A stretch of DNA of 64,000 bases from Adineta vaga (lineage: Eukaryota > Rotifera). The first letter of the stretch is position 1. Each line of letters starts with the position of its first letter. The DNA is taken from contig CP075493.1 of NCBI GenBank assembly GCA_021613535.1, positions 12,958,001 to 13,022,000 on the forward strand, given 5' to 3'. Shown here in pieces: positions 20,401 to 31,041 of the stretch. Under the pieces are notes generated by a model. That model was not told where the DNA came from. It was given only the letters and a program-made list of their open reading frames with translations, and made no database searches. The position numbers were made by a program, and so were the translations under genes.

Positions 20401-22216
20401 ACTACATAATAAGATCAAATAGACCCGTGTTGTGATTTTTTGTCGTTTTACATCTTTTTCTGTTCGTTGATGAAGTTGTTTGAAAAGATTTAATTGTTTC
20501 AGCCAATGAACAAATTTTCGTAGCTGTATAATTTGTCCTATGTAAATGATATTAGAATATTATTCGACATGTTTACGTGTTGTTTTTCTATAAACATACT
20601 CATAGCATTACTGGTATTGCTGAAATGATTTCGTATTTTCCATGAAACATCAATTAGAAACGATGCAATCAGACGAAGAACAATTGTGAAACCACCGTAA
20701 ATACTAATGAAAAGTGTCACAGCATTCATGATATCGATTTGATCTTTTGTGATATACGTGCAAAATAAAGGAGAACATAAATGAAAATATTGTGAATAAT
20801 TCATTTCAGTTGTCCATTTGTCAATAAAAAGATCTAACAAATAAGAGTTCACATTGTGATTCGATTCTGTAAAATCAAGAACTATCTCAGACCTATTCAA
20901 ATTCATCTAAATGAAGAAAAAAACAAAGAAAAACATAATAATTATATGCATGCACAATAAACAAACTTCGTCGATAGCTGGAAAATAGTCACTGAATAAT
21001 TCTAGACAATCAATATCAAATAAACAATCGAGAGTACTTGAAAGAAGAGCTTCAATAGGTGTACATGATCCATAAAAGCCATTAACACTAGGTAACTTGG
21101 GCGCTTCCTGCCAGTAGATATGATGTAACTTGCTTGGCTCGTCATGCACATAGTAAAACCAAGCTTTACCGATTGGATTTTGAGTGCCACAATGAATATA
21201 TTCCATAGTATCATCAGGAAGATATCTCGTCGGATTTAAAAAGAAACTAGTTTCGGAAAATTTATCCTTCTCGAAAGAAATCACTAAATTTGTATTGAGA
21301 GCTGAAATTAAATAATTTGTAAGAGTAATAGTACGAAGATAATTGAGAAATGAACTGATCCGAATTGATCCACTTGTATTGTAGAAACCAATCGACTCAT
21401 TGATATGACCTTCGACCTTGATTTTCGAAAGAAGATCGATACTAACGAGTGTATGGTTATGAAAATTAATTAGATTTTGATTTACAATACTTTTCGACAA
21501 CGAACAAAGATCAGCAAGAAGTCGAAACTAAAAGAAATTATCAATACTTTTTATTTTCATCGATGTAAATTTACTTGCGAACTAGCCGTAGTTCGAAAAT
21601 CTAACATTCCATATTGACTGGCATTTTCGAAATACAATGCTTTGATCCATTCTGAACTAACAAATATACTGTCACAAACAGAATGATATGTCACTCTAGT
21701 GGAAACGAAATCTTTATAAAGAATTGAACTTGTCGAACATGGACATGAAAGAGTTCCATTATATTTTTGATAAAGTTCATCGAAACGAAGAGGATTAATT
21801 GATGGAACAACAATTGTTCGAGGTTGTGGATTGATTAATTTCATAAAGATAAGAATACCGAAAGAGTCTGAAATGTAAAAATAAATCGCTTGTCTAGGAA
21901 ATGCAAATCTAATATTTTTCTTACACAGGAAAAGAAGAATATATAACCATGTGGCATACTTTTGACGTTTAAGAATAACAAATGGATCTTGTGTATCGAC
22001 TTCATCGTCATTATCATCATAATCATTTTCTTCGCGGACGAAAACATTGTAGTTTTGTAATTTTTCACGACACCAACGATAAATGATTCTGATATGCATT
22101 ATTGATAACAACAGTACTTTCGCTCGAATCTCTATTGAAAACATATAAAGATAAATAAATCCATTGAAAAGAATCCTGATGTGAGTCAGACTAGAATGTG
22201 TGAATGCCTTCATCAT
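17438..22216 (-). CDS. Three-unit two-TM Cys-rich membrane protein (frameshifted)
   Basis: Nine exons by phase-consistent joins: 22099(or 22216)-21925, 21867-21575, 21527-20967, 20906-20600, 20537-20403, 20349-19760, 19568-18932, 18879-18512, 18461-17438. They encode three tandem units. Each has an N-terminal TM after a basic stretch (WATRLYFVIFITTLVVL in unit 3). An ectodomain of about 330 residues follows, with C-x-C (LSCPCS, LRCPCK, LECSCS) and a VC about 20 residues on. Then come a C-x-P-x-(E/D)SLL block, an (E/D)xW....Y..YF..C.P..C.Y block, and a C-terminal TM with a GG(L/F) motif. Unit 3 has an extra base in AAA at 18420-18422: removing one restores the family frame and makes the total 1,363 codons. 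The topology and GxS-like TM2 recall DEG/ENaC subunits, but homology is unproven. An alternative donor at 18922 adds three residues. Confidence 0.65.
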
Positions 22217-23544
22217 GAATATTTGTCAAATTACATAAACTCTTCATGTAATTTTTATAGATTTCTCATTTGAAAAACTATCTCACTCTCAATCACTTTG
22301 TTTTTTCATACGTTAAATTATACTTTGATTTGCTTGTTATGAATGATTGAAGATTGAAAAACGATGAACATATGGTTGCTAGAAAGGAACTAGATATGAT
22401 ATTTTTCAAACGCCAGCAAAAATATGTTTTTACAAAGGAATAAATACTCTCAAACATCTCTTTGGAAATAACATCGCTCGTTTTTTTTCTCTACAAAGTT
22501 TTGTATATTTGCTTCATATGTTGTAGTTTTTCAATTTAGCTTATCACATTCAGACGGATAGTATCACATATTCACCTTCATCTCTCGCAGGAGGGTGTGG
22601 ATGTGGGTGAGGATCACAGATAAGAGAATATTCATACTACACACCCACTCATCAAATCCATAACCTACAGTTATAATATGAGTAGTAATATCGAAACAAT
22701 TCATGAATAGAACGACGAAGGAGTTTGTCGATAAGTGTGAACAGAAGAAGAAACGCAGTTATTGATACCATTACCAATGATATCTGTTCCAAGAAGAAAT
22801 AATTCAATAGAGATTGTTCTTTGTTGATTTGCGTATAACAATGGCATAATACAATGTATAAAAGATGAAGAGATCGATTAGGGAAAAGAATCCTAAAATT
22901 AACAAATGAATTCTAGTTCAGCTATCATTATACTCTCACAAAGAAAGAAATTATTTCTCGATAATTTGGGCAATCAAAAGATAGCTACTAATGTTCGATC
23001 TATATTTGATTATTCATCTCTGACATAATTATCAGTAGCGACATTTAAAACGTGATCGTCTCAACAACACAAAGCAAGGGACAGAAAGAAGTTTGTTTTT
23101 CTGTTGTGAATACAAAAAGAAAATATCTCTTGAGGTCTACTTACAATGGAATAAATGTGGAGCAGATTGTGTCCATACTTAATCCTTCTCTCAACTGTAT
23201 GCTGATTTTTCTCATCTGTTTTGACAGGCATCACTTCTTAACAATCAGCCTTGAAAATTGATGAGCATTTTACTCAATAATATGAAGTTCTACATTTTTA
23301 CATAAGTAAAAAAAAACTATTAAAGGAACTTCCGGTAGTCTGATGTAAACGAAAACAGGCTATTTGACAACGTCATGTAGAAATTGTGCTGATGATAGTA
23401 TTAAGGCAGTGTTATTGTAAAACTTGACAAGTCTAACGAATTTTAAAAAGCATAAATGAGAATTTTGATTCTCTAATTTGTATTAAAAATATAACAAAGA
23501 AAAACTACATCATGTGGTATATGTTTAGATGATTGTTTAATAGT
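22217..23544. other. Intergenic with foldback element
   Basis: AT-rich. Apart from foldback copy 3, no frame longer than about 70 codons is present and none looks protein-like. It probably contains the promoter of the three-unit gene (left) and the 3' region of the aldo-keto reductase (right). Confidence 0.4.
22591..22653. repeat. G/T-rich foldback element, copy 3
   Basis: GAGGGTGTGGATGTGGGTGA on the left and ACACACCCACTC on the right, separated by an AT-rich centre. Same arrangement as copies 1 and 4. Confidence 0.55.
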
Positions 23545-24495
23545 TTAAGCATGATATGCTGGTGCTTCTTCTTCGACTTTTTTCCATAAATTATCTAATA
23601 TTTGAATCATATTTGCATTTAATGGAGCTGCTTTTGAATCGTGTAGATTCTCTTGAAGTTGTTGCATGTTGGATGCACCCAAAATAATTGCATCTCCTTC
23701 TTTCAATAATGAATGATTTAATAGCCAGGAAAAACAAACTTCAGAAGGTCTGATATTAAGTACCTTGCAATGATTTTGAAATGTTTCTAAAGCTGAGAAA
23801 AGACTATCTTTGCAATAAAGACCGGAATAGAGTTGACCATAACGAGTAGAAAGATCAAATCGAGAATTAACTTGAGCATTTTTAATTTGATCTGGTGTTT
23901 TAATCAAAAAACCTCCAGCAAGTGGTGAAAAAGCATGAAATTTCATTCCTAATTTTCTTAATAATGGAAATAATTCTTGTTCATTCTTTCTTGTAATCAA
24001 ATTATAATTTCCTTGATATACCGATGGAAGAATATAATTATTATCATTGCAAATATTGTACATTCGTTGAACTTCTTCTGTGGTAAAATTTGAAAGACCA
24101 AATCTTTTGAAACATCCACATTTATAAAGTTCATTTATTGCTTCAGCAGTTTCTTCAAATGGAGTTGAACGATCTGGTGAATGAATATAATAGATATCAA
24201 TCGAAGATCGTTTCATTGCCTTTAGACTTGTCTCACATTGTGTAATCGTATTTTCTTTTGTCAATTTGCTCGCAAATGGACTTGCTTTCGTAGCAACTGT
24301 AAATGTTTCAAATTCTGATGTTTCACCAAGCAATTGTTCACTGCTTCCATCGCCATATCTCCTTGCTGTATCAAGTTCATCAATTCCATTTGCTTTGAGA
24401 ATATTAAGAACTTCAGATACATCTTCTGTTGTTTTGAATCCAGGTCCATTTTTATTGAAAGTTGCAGTGCCAAATATTATCTTTACTTTCGACAT
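23545..24495 (-). CDS. Aldo-keto reductase (aflatoxin aldehyde reductase-like)
   Basis: Intronless, 316 residues, a full-length NADPH-dependent aldo-keto reductase with a TIM barrel. The catalytic tetrad is visible: Asp42 and Tyr47 in ELDTARRYGDG, Lys70 in TKASPF, and His105 in YYIHSPD. The cofactor region carries GLSNFTTEEV and, near the C-terminus, ILGASNMQQLQENL. The sequence is closest in style to AKR7-type or fungal aryl-alcohol-dehydrogenase-like reductases that reduce reactive aldehydes. It is cytosolic, with no signal peptide. Absence of introns fits retention of an acquired gene, though animal AKR7 genes exist. The substrate cannot be read from sequence. Confidence 0.9.
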   Translation of the reverse strand: MSKVKIIFGTATFNKNGPGFKTTEDVSEVLNILKANGIDELDTARRYGDGSSEQLLGETSEFETFTVATKASPFASKLTKENTITQCETSLKAMKRSSIDIYYIHSPDRSTPFEETAEAINELYKCGCFKRFGLSNFTTEEVQRMYNICNDNNYILPSVYQGNYNLITRKNEQELFPLLRKLGMKFHAFSPLAGGFLIKTPDQIKNAQVNSRFDLSTRYGQLYSGLYCKDSLFSALETFQNHCKVLNIRPSEVCFSWLLNHSLLKEGDAIILGASNMQQLQENLHDSKAAPLNANMIQILDNLWKKVEEEAPAYHA

Positions 24496-24746
24496 AAATA
24501 TAAGCTAATCTCTTTTATTTGAAACAAGACAAAGATTACTTGATAATCTTTGACCAGAAAGCAACTAGTATTTCTCCTACCATAAACATCGTCGAAAGAT
24601 GGCGCATCAAATCAATACATTAGTTTAATCTCAGATCACTTTTTCTATTGTTTAGAAAAAGAATATAATTAGAAAAATATGTTTTTTTAGAAGAAAAGAA
24701 TACAAATGAATGGAACAATAATGAATGAAAAAGATGATATCAAGAA

Positions 24747-24893
24747 GTGCAATACGCAGTTATTAAATCGGTTAATCATATTGAAATTGTAAGTAAAAAA
24801 AGCATCGATCAATGTACGTATTATTTTCCAAATGTTACGAAAGTTACTCTAGTAGATGGACATACTCTTAACACTTATCAATCGTATCTTATC
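24747..24893 (+). pseudogene. F-box-family fragment truncated by foldback element
   Basis: About 49 codons: CTYYFPNVTKVTLVDGHTL and preceding NHIEIVSKKSID. This resembles the mid-portion of the F-box protein at 1.8-2.0 kb (NHISIRNEVETSC, YFPHVTTLTI). It breaks off at the foldback element starting at 24895. There is no start or stop of its own. A relic, moderately supported. Confidence 0.45.
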
Positions 24894-24894
24894 T

Positions 24895-24972
24895 TGAGGG
24901 TGTGGGTGGGTGTGGACATGGGTGTCGATGTGTGCAAGTTAGTATCTCTATCCAACCTCACTCACACCCTCA
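24895..24972. repeat. G/T-rich foldback element, copy 4, perfect 10-bp termini
   Basis: 78 bp. It begins TGAGGGTGTG and ends CACACCCTCA, an exact 10-bp inverted repeat. The interior left arm is GGGTGGGTGTGGACATGGGT. It sits between two unrelated gene fragments: an F-box piece on its left and an LDLa piece on its right. Confidence 0.65.
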
Positions 24973-25110
24973 ATTCATCAGTTTGATCAAAACAATCAAA
25001 AATCCCATTACAAATCGCTGTATAAGAAAGACATTTTGTATTATTATCACAAATAAAACAATCTCCAAGCATTCTATAATCAGAACAAGCCAAAACATTC
25101 CGTTCATCAC
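24973..25110 (-). pseudogene. LDL-receptor class A domain fragment
   Basis: On the minus strand the frame reads CSDYRMLGDCFICDNNTK followed by CLSYTAICNGIFDCFDQTDE. The spacing of six cysteines and the C-x(4)-DCxDxxDE ending match an LDLa module, which binds calcium through the DCxDxxDE acidic residues. It has no start, no other domain, and ends at the foldback element, so it is a gene fragment. The upstream sequence is a degenerate GTACTT repeat, not coding. Confidence 0.5.
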
Positions 25111-25150
25111 GACCTCCAACCAAGGGAGAAAAAGCGAGACTTCTACTCCA

Positions 25151-25227
25151 AAATACTGCGCGTACTTCAGTGGTACTTCCACGTACTTTACTGTACTTCA
25201 AATACTTCAAAAAGTATTTAAAGTATC
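25151..25227. repeat. Degenerate GTACTT repeat
   Basis: GTACTT or TACTT recurs at least six times (cgtacttcag, ggtacttcc, cgtacttta, tgtacttca, atacttca), spaced 8-12 bp. A decayed short tandem repeat. Confidence 0.45.
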
Positions 25228-25670
25228 GCTCTTTCCCCCTTACCTCCTACACAATCAATAACACTATCACCAATTTTAGAATTATCAATACACGATTGAG
25301 AAAACGTTCGATTTAAAAGATAATTAAACGTTATAAAAAAATATTCCATCTATAAATACATTTTAAGTAGCATAAGTTAAAAAGAAACGGAGAGAATAGA
25401 CTCTTCGTGTGAGTAAGTAGATGGAAGATGATTTATTCATACTTTCACACATCTATAATTCATATGTAGTCTATCATTTTTACGCATTTATCTATTTATA
25501 ATATACGTAGTATTTTATTTTTCGTTAACGAGTAACACGTGCGTTACGGATCAGTCATTATTCTATACAAACTTGTTATTACCTTGCGAGCAAAAAACAA
25601 AATAACTTCATCAAGGTAACGCAAAACATATAGTAATGAATGGATATTGAATCTGCGCACTTTTGAAACG
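25228..25670. other. Intergenic before the claudin-like gene
   Basis: AT-rich sequence, presumed promoter. No open frame that I can support and no repeat. Confidence 0.4.
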
Positions 25671-26568
25671 ATGGCGTACTTTCCACCAACTTTTCTTGGT
25701 CGAGGATTATTGGGTTTAATAATCGCCTTATATATTTTACTATTGGTTTTGAATTTAATATCATTTGGAGGACTTGCATGGATTACTTATACTGATTATA
25801 ATATTCAATTTGGTCTTTGGCGTGTTTGTTCTGGTGCAGTATCAGCATCACGTACATGTAGTCAATGGTCTGGTGGTCAAAATACGATTGATGCAACTAC
25901 AAATGCGATTATTTTTAATGGAAAACCAGGCTTTATTCAAGCCGCTCAAGGTCTTGAAATTACTTCAATTATTTTCTATATTTTTGCTGGAATATTTCTT
26001 ATTTTGGGTATTATTGATCTTCAGAAATTATCTTTAGAAATAGCGTTTATAGTTGCAACTTCGCTTCTCTTTCTCACCGGTGAGTTTATATTCATTCAAA
26101 GAAAATTTATACATTTCTTTTTCGTTCGTAGTTATTTTTCTCTCAGCAGCGTTAGGTGTGATGAGTGTTCAAGGTCGTAGTAATCATCCTGGTGCATATC
26201 TTGATTGGGCTTGGTGGATTGGTCTTCTTGGTTTAATTGTTACTATAATCTGTATTGCATTACTCATTGTTTTTATTATTGATATTTATCGATCGAACAC
26301 ATCTAAAATGGACAATATAAATAATTCCCGTAATGTACAACAAAATTGGAATAATGTTATGCCAACAGTAGCGGGAGGGTTAGTATATCCACCACCTTAC
26401 CCTATATATCCATCCAACAATCAATGGATGCCAAACTATCCACCTCAACCTCCACCTTTCTATCCAAATTATCCATATCCTGGCTATAGTGGCATGTATG
26501 AACCACAAGCATCACCTTTTCTTGCAGGATTAGCTCGTCAACAACTCGCTAATATACGTCGATTTTAG
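25671..26568 (+). CDS. Claudin/PMP22-like four-TM protein
   Basis: Two exons, 25671-26079 and 26132-26568, 281 residues. There are four hydrophobic segments: GLLGLIIALYILLLVLNLIS near the start, ITSIIFYIFAGIFLILGII, IAFIVATSLLFLTVIFLSAA spanning the intron, and WWIGLLGLIVTIICIALLIV. The first extracellular loop has GLWRVC followed by a second cysteine (RTC), the W-GLW-C-C signature of claudins and PMP22/EMP proteins. The cytoplasmic tail is Pro/Tyr-rich (YPPPYPIYPS, PPQPPPFYPN), suitable for WW or SH3 partners. Likely a junctional or membrane-organising tetraspan. ATG 25671 is preferred because the frame upstream lacks another ATG. Confidence 0.65.
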
Positions 26569-27894
26569 AATTTATTCGAACAGTATTTGTTTCCTTTTTT
26601 TGTTTCTTCTTATATCTCAATTTCAAAATAATCTATGACATTCAAATGTTACGGACATAGACGTTTCAATGATGACAATAATAATGAACACAGCAGTATA
26701 AGAAGTTTCGTGAAAGTAAAGAAAATATTACATTATTACTGAATCCATTGAATAAATGAATATTTTGAATTTATGTAATCAAAAGCAATGATCAGTACGA
26801 AATTTATTGAAAGAAGTGTTACAAAGAATATCATACATATTATGATGTACATTGCTTCATCTAAACGAATTTAAATTAGTTCGAGAGTACTTACAATATG
26901 TACTAGATCAACCATTATCGTCTAGGTTTGTCATATGATTATCAATTCAAGGGATTACGAATTATAGAGCAAGAAGGAAATAACGAGAGTCTGATGTGAT
27001 ACATATTACAATAAAGGACATATTTATTTAGCTTTGGAATATGTCGAGAAATCATATAAATGAAACACTATGATACGGCGTTATTTTATTAGAGAAAATC
27101 ATGATAATCTTTGCGAAACATACTATGAGAAAGCATTGAAAATACGGACGAATGTTTCTATGTATTGATCATCCGAATCTCGTGTTATCGTACAAAAAGA
27201 AAATCTGATTCTATTCGATTGAAAAGAAATTTATCAATATGTCTTCGCAAATCTAGAAACAAATTTTAACTAAACATCATTCTCATCTACTTGAGTTAGT
27301 TGTAATAAAAACAAATATGCAAGAATTTTGATTACAATTGATTTAGTGCAATTAATCTTATTTTATTTCCTTTTTTTCCTTTCATGATCTTTCAAAAGAG
27401 AGAAAAATCTTTTTGTAAAGTTTTGATGTTATAAAGCACATTAATATTCATCACGTTTCTTATCTTTGTCTATAGAGAGCGAATTAAATGTCATTTATAA
27501 TCTGAAACGTATATGATGGTACAATGAAACAATATAGAACTCTCGATATTATCACTGCAGTTATTTACTGCCAAACTTCGTCGTCATAGTACCGAAACAA
27601 TATATATATATATATATTTCACTCTTATCATTGATTAGAAACATTTATTTATTTCAAGGATTCAAATCAAATAATAAAAATAAGAACTAATCCTTATAAG
27701 ATATTTGCACACGAAATGCCTTGTCAGAATAAAATAAAGATAAAACAACTGGTTGAATGTGAGAGAGTGAAAAGAAGAGAACGAGCAATCTTTTATCTCT
27801 ACAATGTATAGAAGATGTATGTTATCAAAAGTTTTAAATACGATAAATAAATTTCGAATCTAAAGAGAGTTATTGTAAAAAAATTTGGTACAAA
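26569..27894. other. Long intergenic stretch with a TPR relic and (TA)n
   Basis: Between about 26990 and 27200 short pieces resemble kinesin-light-chain-type TPRs in different frames (GHIYLALEY, then YYEKALKIRTN, then HPNLVLS). They are broken by stops, so a decayed TPR gene is possible. A (TA)n tract lies at 27601-27617. Nothing else is seen. Confidence 0.35.
27601..27617. repeat. (TA)n microsatellite
   Basis: Seventeen bases of alternating T and A within AT-rich intergenic sequence. Confidence 0.8.
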
Positions 27895-29769
27895 ATGAGT
27901 ACTTACGATGATATTCAAATGAACAATGTAAGCAATATGGAATTGAAGACTACGGAATGGATTGATCAATCTGTTGAAGATGAACCAACAGCTGAAGAAT
28001 CAACAACATTAGAACATATTTCTGATCGAATACCAATAGCAGCTTGGTTAATTGTTGTCTGCGAATTATGTGAACGTTTTGCTTTTTATGGTCTGTCTGG
28101 TCCTTTTCAAAATTATATTCAATTTCCTCCAGCTAATGAAAATAATACACAACCAGGTGCTCTCGATCGCGGTCAACAGACAGCAACTGCCTTAACAACA
28201 TATTTTCAATTTTTTGCATATTTGACACCGATTGCTGGTGCTATTCTAGCTGATCAATTTTGGGGCAAATATAAAACGATTATGATCGCATGTTGTATCT
28301 ATATGTTTGGACTACTCGTGCTTGTATTGTCGAGTATACCACCCTCTATTAATGCAGGTATCGCCTTTCCTGGATTAATCGTTGCAATGACTATTATCGG
28401 TATGGGAACTGGTGGTGTGAAGAGTAATGTCAGTCCATTGATGGCTGAGCAGTATACTGTAACAAAAGCAGTCGTTAAAGGTAAGAAGCGATTGATAATT
28501 AGCATGAAAATTCATCTGACTATGTTTCTGCTCTTTGTTTAGTGGTCAAAGGTAAAAAGAAGATTGTCGATCCAAAAGTGTAAGTTCTCCAAATTTTCAT
28601 CTTCTGCATCATATTGTACTTCTTTTTTTCAAGAACGGTACAATCAATGTTCAATTGGTTCTATTGGGCTATCAATATAGGCGCCATCTCATCGATTGCA
28701 ACGACCAATATTGAAAAATATCATTCATTTTGGCTTGCATATCTTGTTCCTTTGGTTGTTTTTACTGGTTCGATTGTTGTTTTAATTTTTGGTCGAAAAC
28801 GATACATTCTTTCACCACCAACGGGTTCATTACTTCTTCGTGCAGGTCGTGTTTTAATTAAAGCAATTCGAATGCGATCACAACTCGGTAAACAATACGA
28901 TCGACCTGCTCTTTTAGATTATGCTAAAGAAACTCCACCGAGCACGAATGAGAATGAAGAAGAAAGAATAGCAATAATGAATGACAATCAATTTATTGAT
29001 GATCTGAAACAAGCAGGAAGAGCTTGTCGTGTTTTTCTCTTCTATCCATTCTATTGGATTTGTTATAATCAATTAGGAACTAATTTAGTATCTCAAGCTG
29101 CACAAATGAATGTTGGTAAGTTATTAAATTTCTTTCTTTTGATTAGTGTAGATAAGTCAACATATATGTTGTCTCTTTGCAGGTCCTTTACCTAATGATG
29201 TCTTACAGAATATTGATCCACTTGTATTGATTGTATTCATTCCAATTTTTGATCAATTCATCTATCCTACTTTACGACGATTAAAAATTAATTTTCCATC
29301 TATTACTCGTATTACTTGTGGTTTCCTCTGTGTTTCTATTGCTATGGCATGGGCGGCATTTGTTCAACATCGGATCTATTCGACTGGACCTAATTATGAC
29401 TATGGAATAAAGCCATGCGACGGTTGTCAACGATACAACGATATTGTTGTTGCTTGGCAAATTCCAACTTATTTTTTCATTGCCATATCAGAAATCTTTG
29501 CTTCAATTACTGGTCTCGAATATGCATTCACTCAAGCACCTGCTTCGATGAAATCAATCGTGATGTCACTCTTCTTATTTACATCGGCCATTGGTAGTAT
29601 TCTAGGCTTTGCGCTTGTACCATTCACAATCAATCCAAAACTTTTATGGATGTATGCCTCATTATCCATTATGTCATTTTGTGTCGGCATTATATTTTTT
29701 CTTGTCTTTCGAAATAATGGGAAAAAAGTACGTGTAGTACCACCTGTGGACAAAGAAATGAGTTTTTAA
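27895..29769 (+). CDS. Proton-coupled peptide transporter (POT/PTR2-like)
   Basis: Four exons: 27895-28480, 28543-28579 (37-nt microexon), 28634-29115 and 29183-29769, 563 residues. It carries POT/PTR signatures: ELCERFAFYGLSGPFQNYIQ (the E-x-x-E-R-F motif for proton coupling), GAILADQFWGKYKTI, GMGTGGVKSNVSPLMAEQY, and FYWAINIGAISS in the fifth helix region. The C-terminal helices read QIPTYFFIAISEIFASITGL and EYAFTQAPASMKSIVMSLFL, as in fungal PTR2 di/tripeptide transporters. About 12 TM helices are expected. The microexon encodes VKGKKKIVDPK, which matches the cytoplasmic loop (KGxxVIVDP) of fungal homologues and supports the joins. AATAAA at 29868-29873. The fungal style suggests horizontal acquisition followed by intron gain. 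Confidence 0.88.
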
Positions 29770-31041
29770 TATACGGTATGTGATCTATGACTGCGTTCTT
29801 TATATTTTAGTCTGCCTCGTTAGATTTGATGTAGAATGATCATGATTGTTTGTGAAGTATTGTTAATAATAAAGAACGTGATACATTTACTTTGAATAAA
29901 TTCATAAGATTAATTTATATAAATGTTAAATAACAAATTTTTGTTTTGTCACTTGACTATTGCTATGATACTATCGGTGACTTTGAAAATTATTTAGGTG
30001 AATATTTTTTCTCTGTAGTTTACTGTAAGTCTACGTATTTATTATAGGAATTTCATCATCTAATCAACCAAATTTAAGTTCATGCGCAGTATGTAATATG
30101 AATGCAGTTACGTTAGCTGATGAAAATTTGATTGGTCAACTATAATAGGATATAACGAATCGTTCACACAAAATAAAACTATTTCGGACGATATTAATAA
30201 TCTGTGGAGTCTTTTTTTTCACAGATATTGGCGATATTTTTGTTGATAATGGATATGATAATCATCGAAAATATGTTTTAATCGAACTTTTTTCTTCATC
30301 TTTAGAATGTGTTGACTCTTATCAGATTGTCCTTCAGTAACGTTTGAATTTTAGAAATCTAAATAGATTTATTTTATAATCAAAATCACCTGTCTTCGAA
30401 ATAAATATTGTCACACTCATTTTTCTACGTCAAAAGATTTAATTGATACTACCAATAAATATCAGAACCAGGAATTGTACATTTTTCAGGCCATAAGACA
30501 AATACTTATGGTAATACTCACTACTTCCAGCAGCATGCACACAGTATAGCGAGCTATCGTTAAATCAAATACTGAATCAAGATTTCGATATCTACCAAGT
30601 TTTATCATACCAATTAGAAACATGAGAGAAACACAGGCAACATCTTATTACCGACATGATTGGTCATCATGTATGAGATATTATCATACATCGGCAAATA
30701 CGTCATATTTAATGTTGGTATTAAAAATCATATGGATGATATCTGTACTGTGTTAATTCTTATGTAATTCCCAGTTATGGTTTACTCAAATATAATAACC
30801 AAGGTGTCGAGTTCTATCTTGGTCTAACGTATGAGCGAATATTTTTGAGAAAAACTCGAATCTCAAGATAAGATATCTTACATATATATATTTCCGTATT
30901 GTGTATGAGACTACAATACAAAATTATCACCTTCATCGGTAAGCATATCCTATATTTATTTATTTGCAAAGCGGAGAGTAAATTATTCGTAAGTGTCTTT
31001 CAAGCATTGGTCAAATAAAGATTGAAAAAGCTGACATAAAA
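29770..31041. other. Intergenic between transporter and FG-GAP gene
   Basis: Holds AATAAA at 29868-29873. A stretch near 29960-29995 (DYCYDTIGDFENYL) could be a coding relic but is too short to call. The rest is AT-rich with no supported feature. Confidence 0.4.

Noticed and set aside
23052-23261. 69-codon plus-strand frame
   Set aside because: No motif and no splice context that extends it.
24962-25210. Full 82-codon minus-strand frame as a real LDLa gene
   Set aside because: Only the LDLa part is protein-like; the rest runs through the GTACTT repeat and the frame ends in the foldback element.
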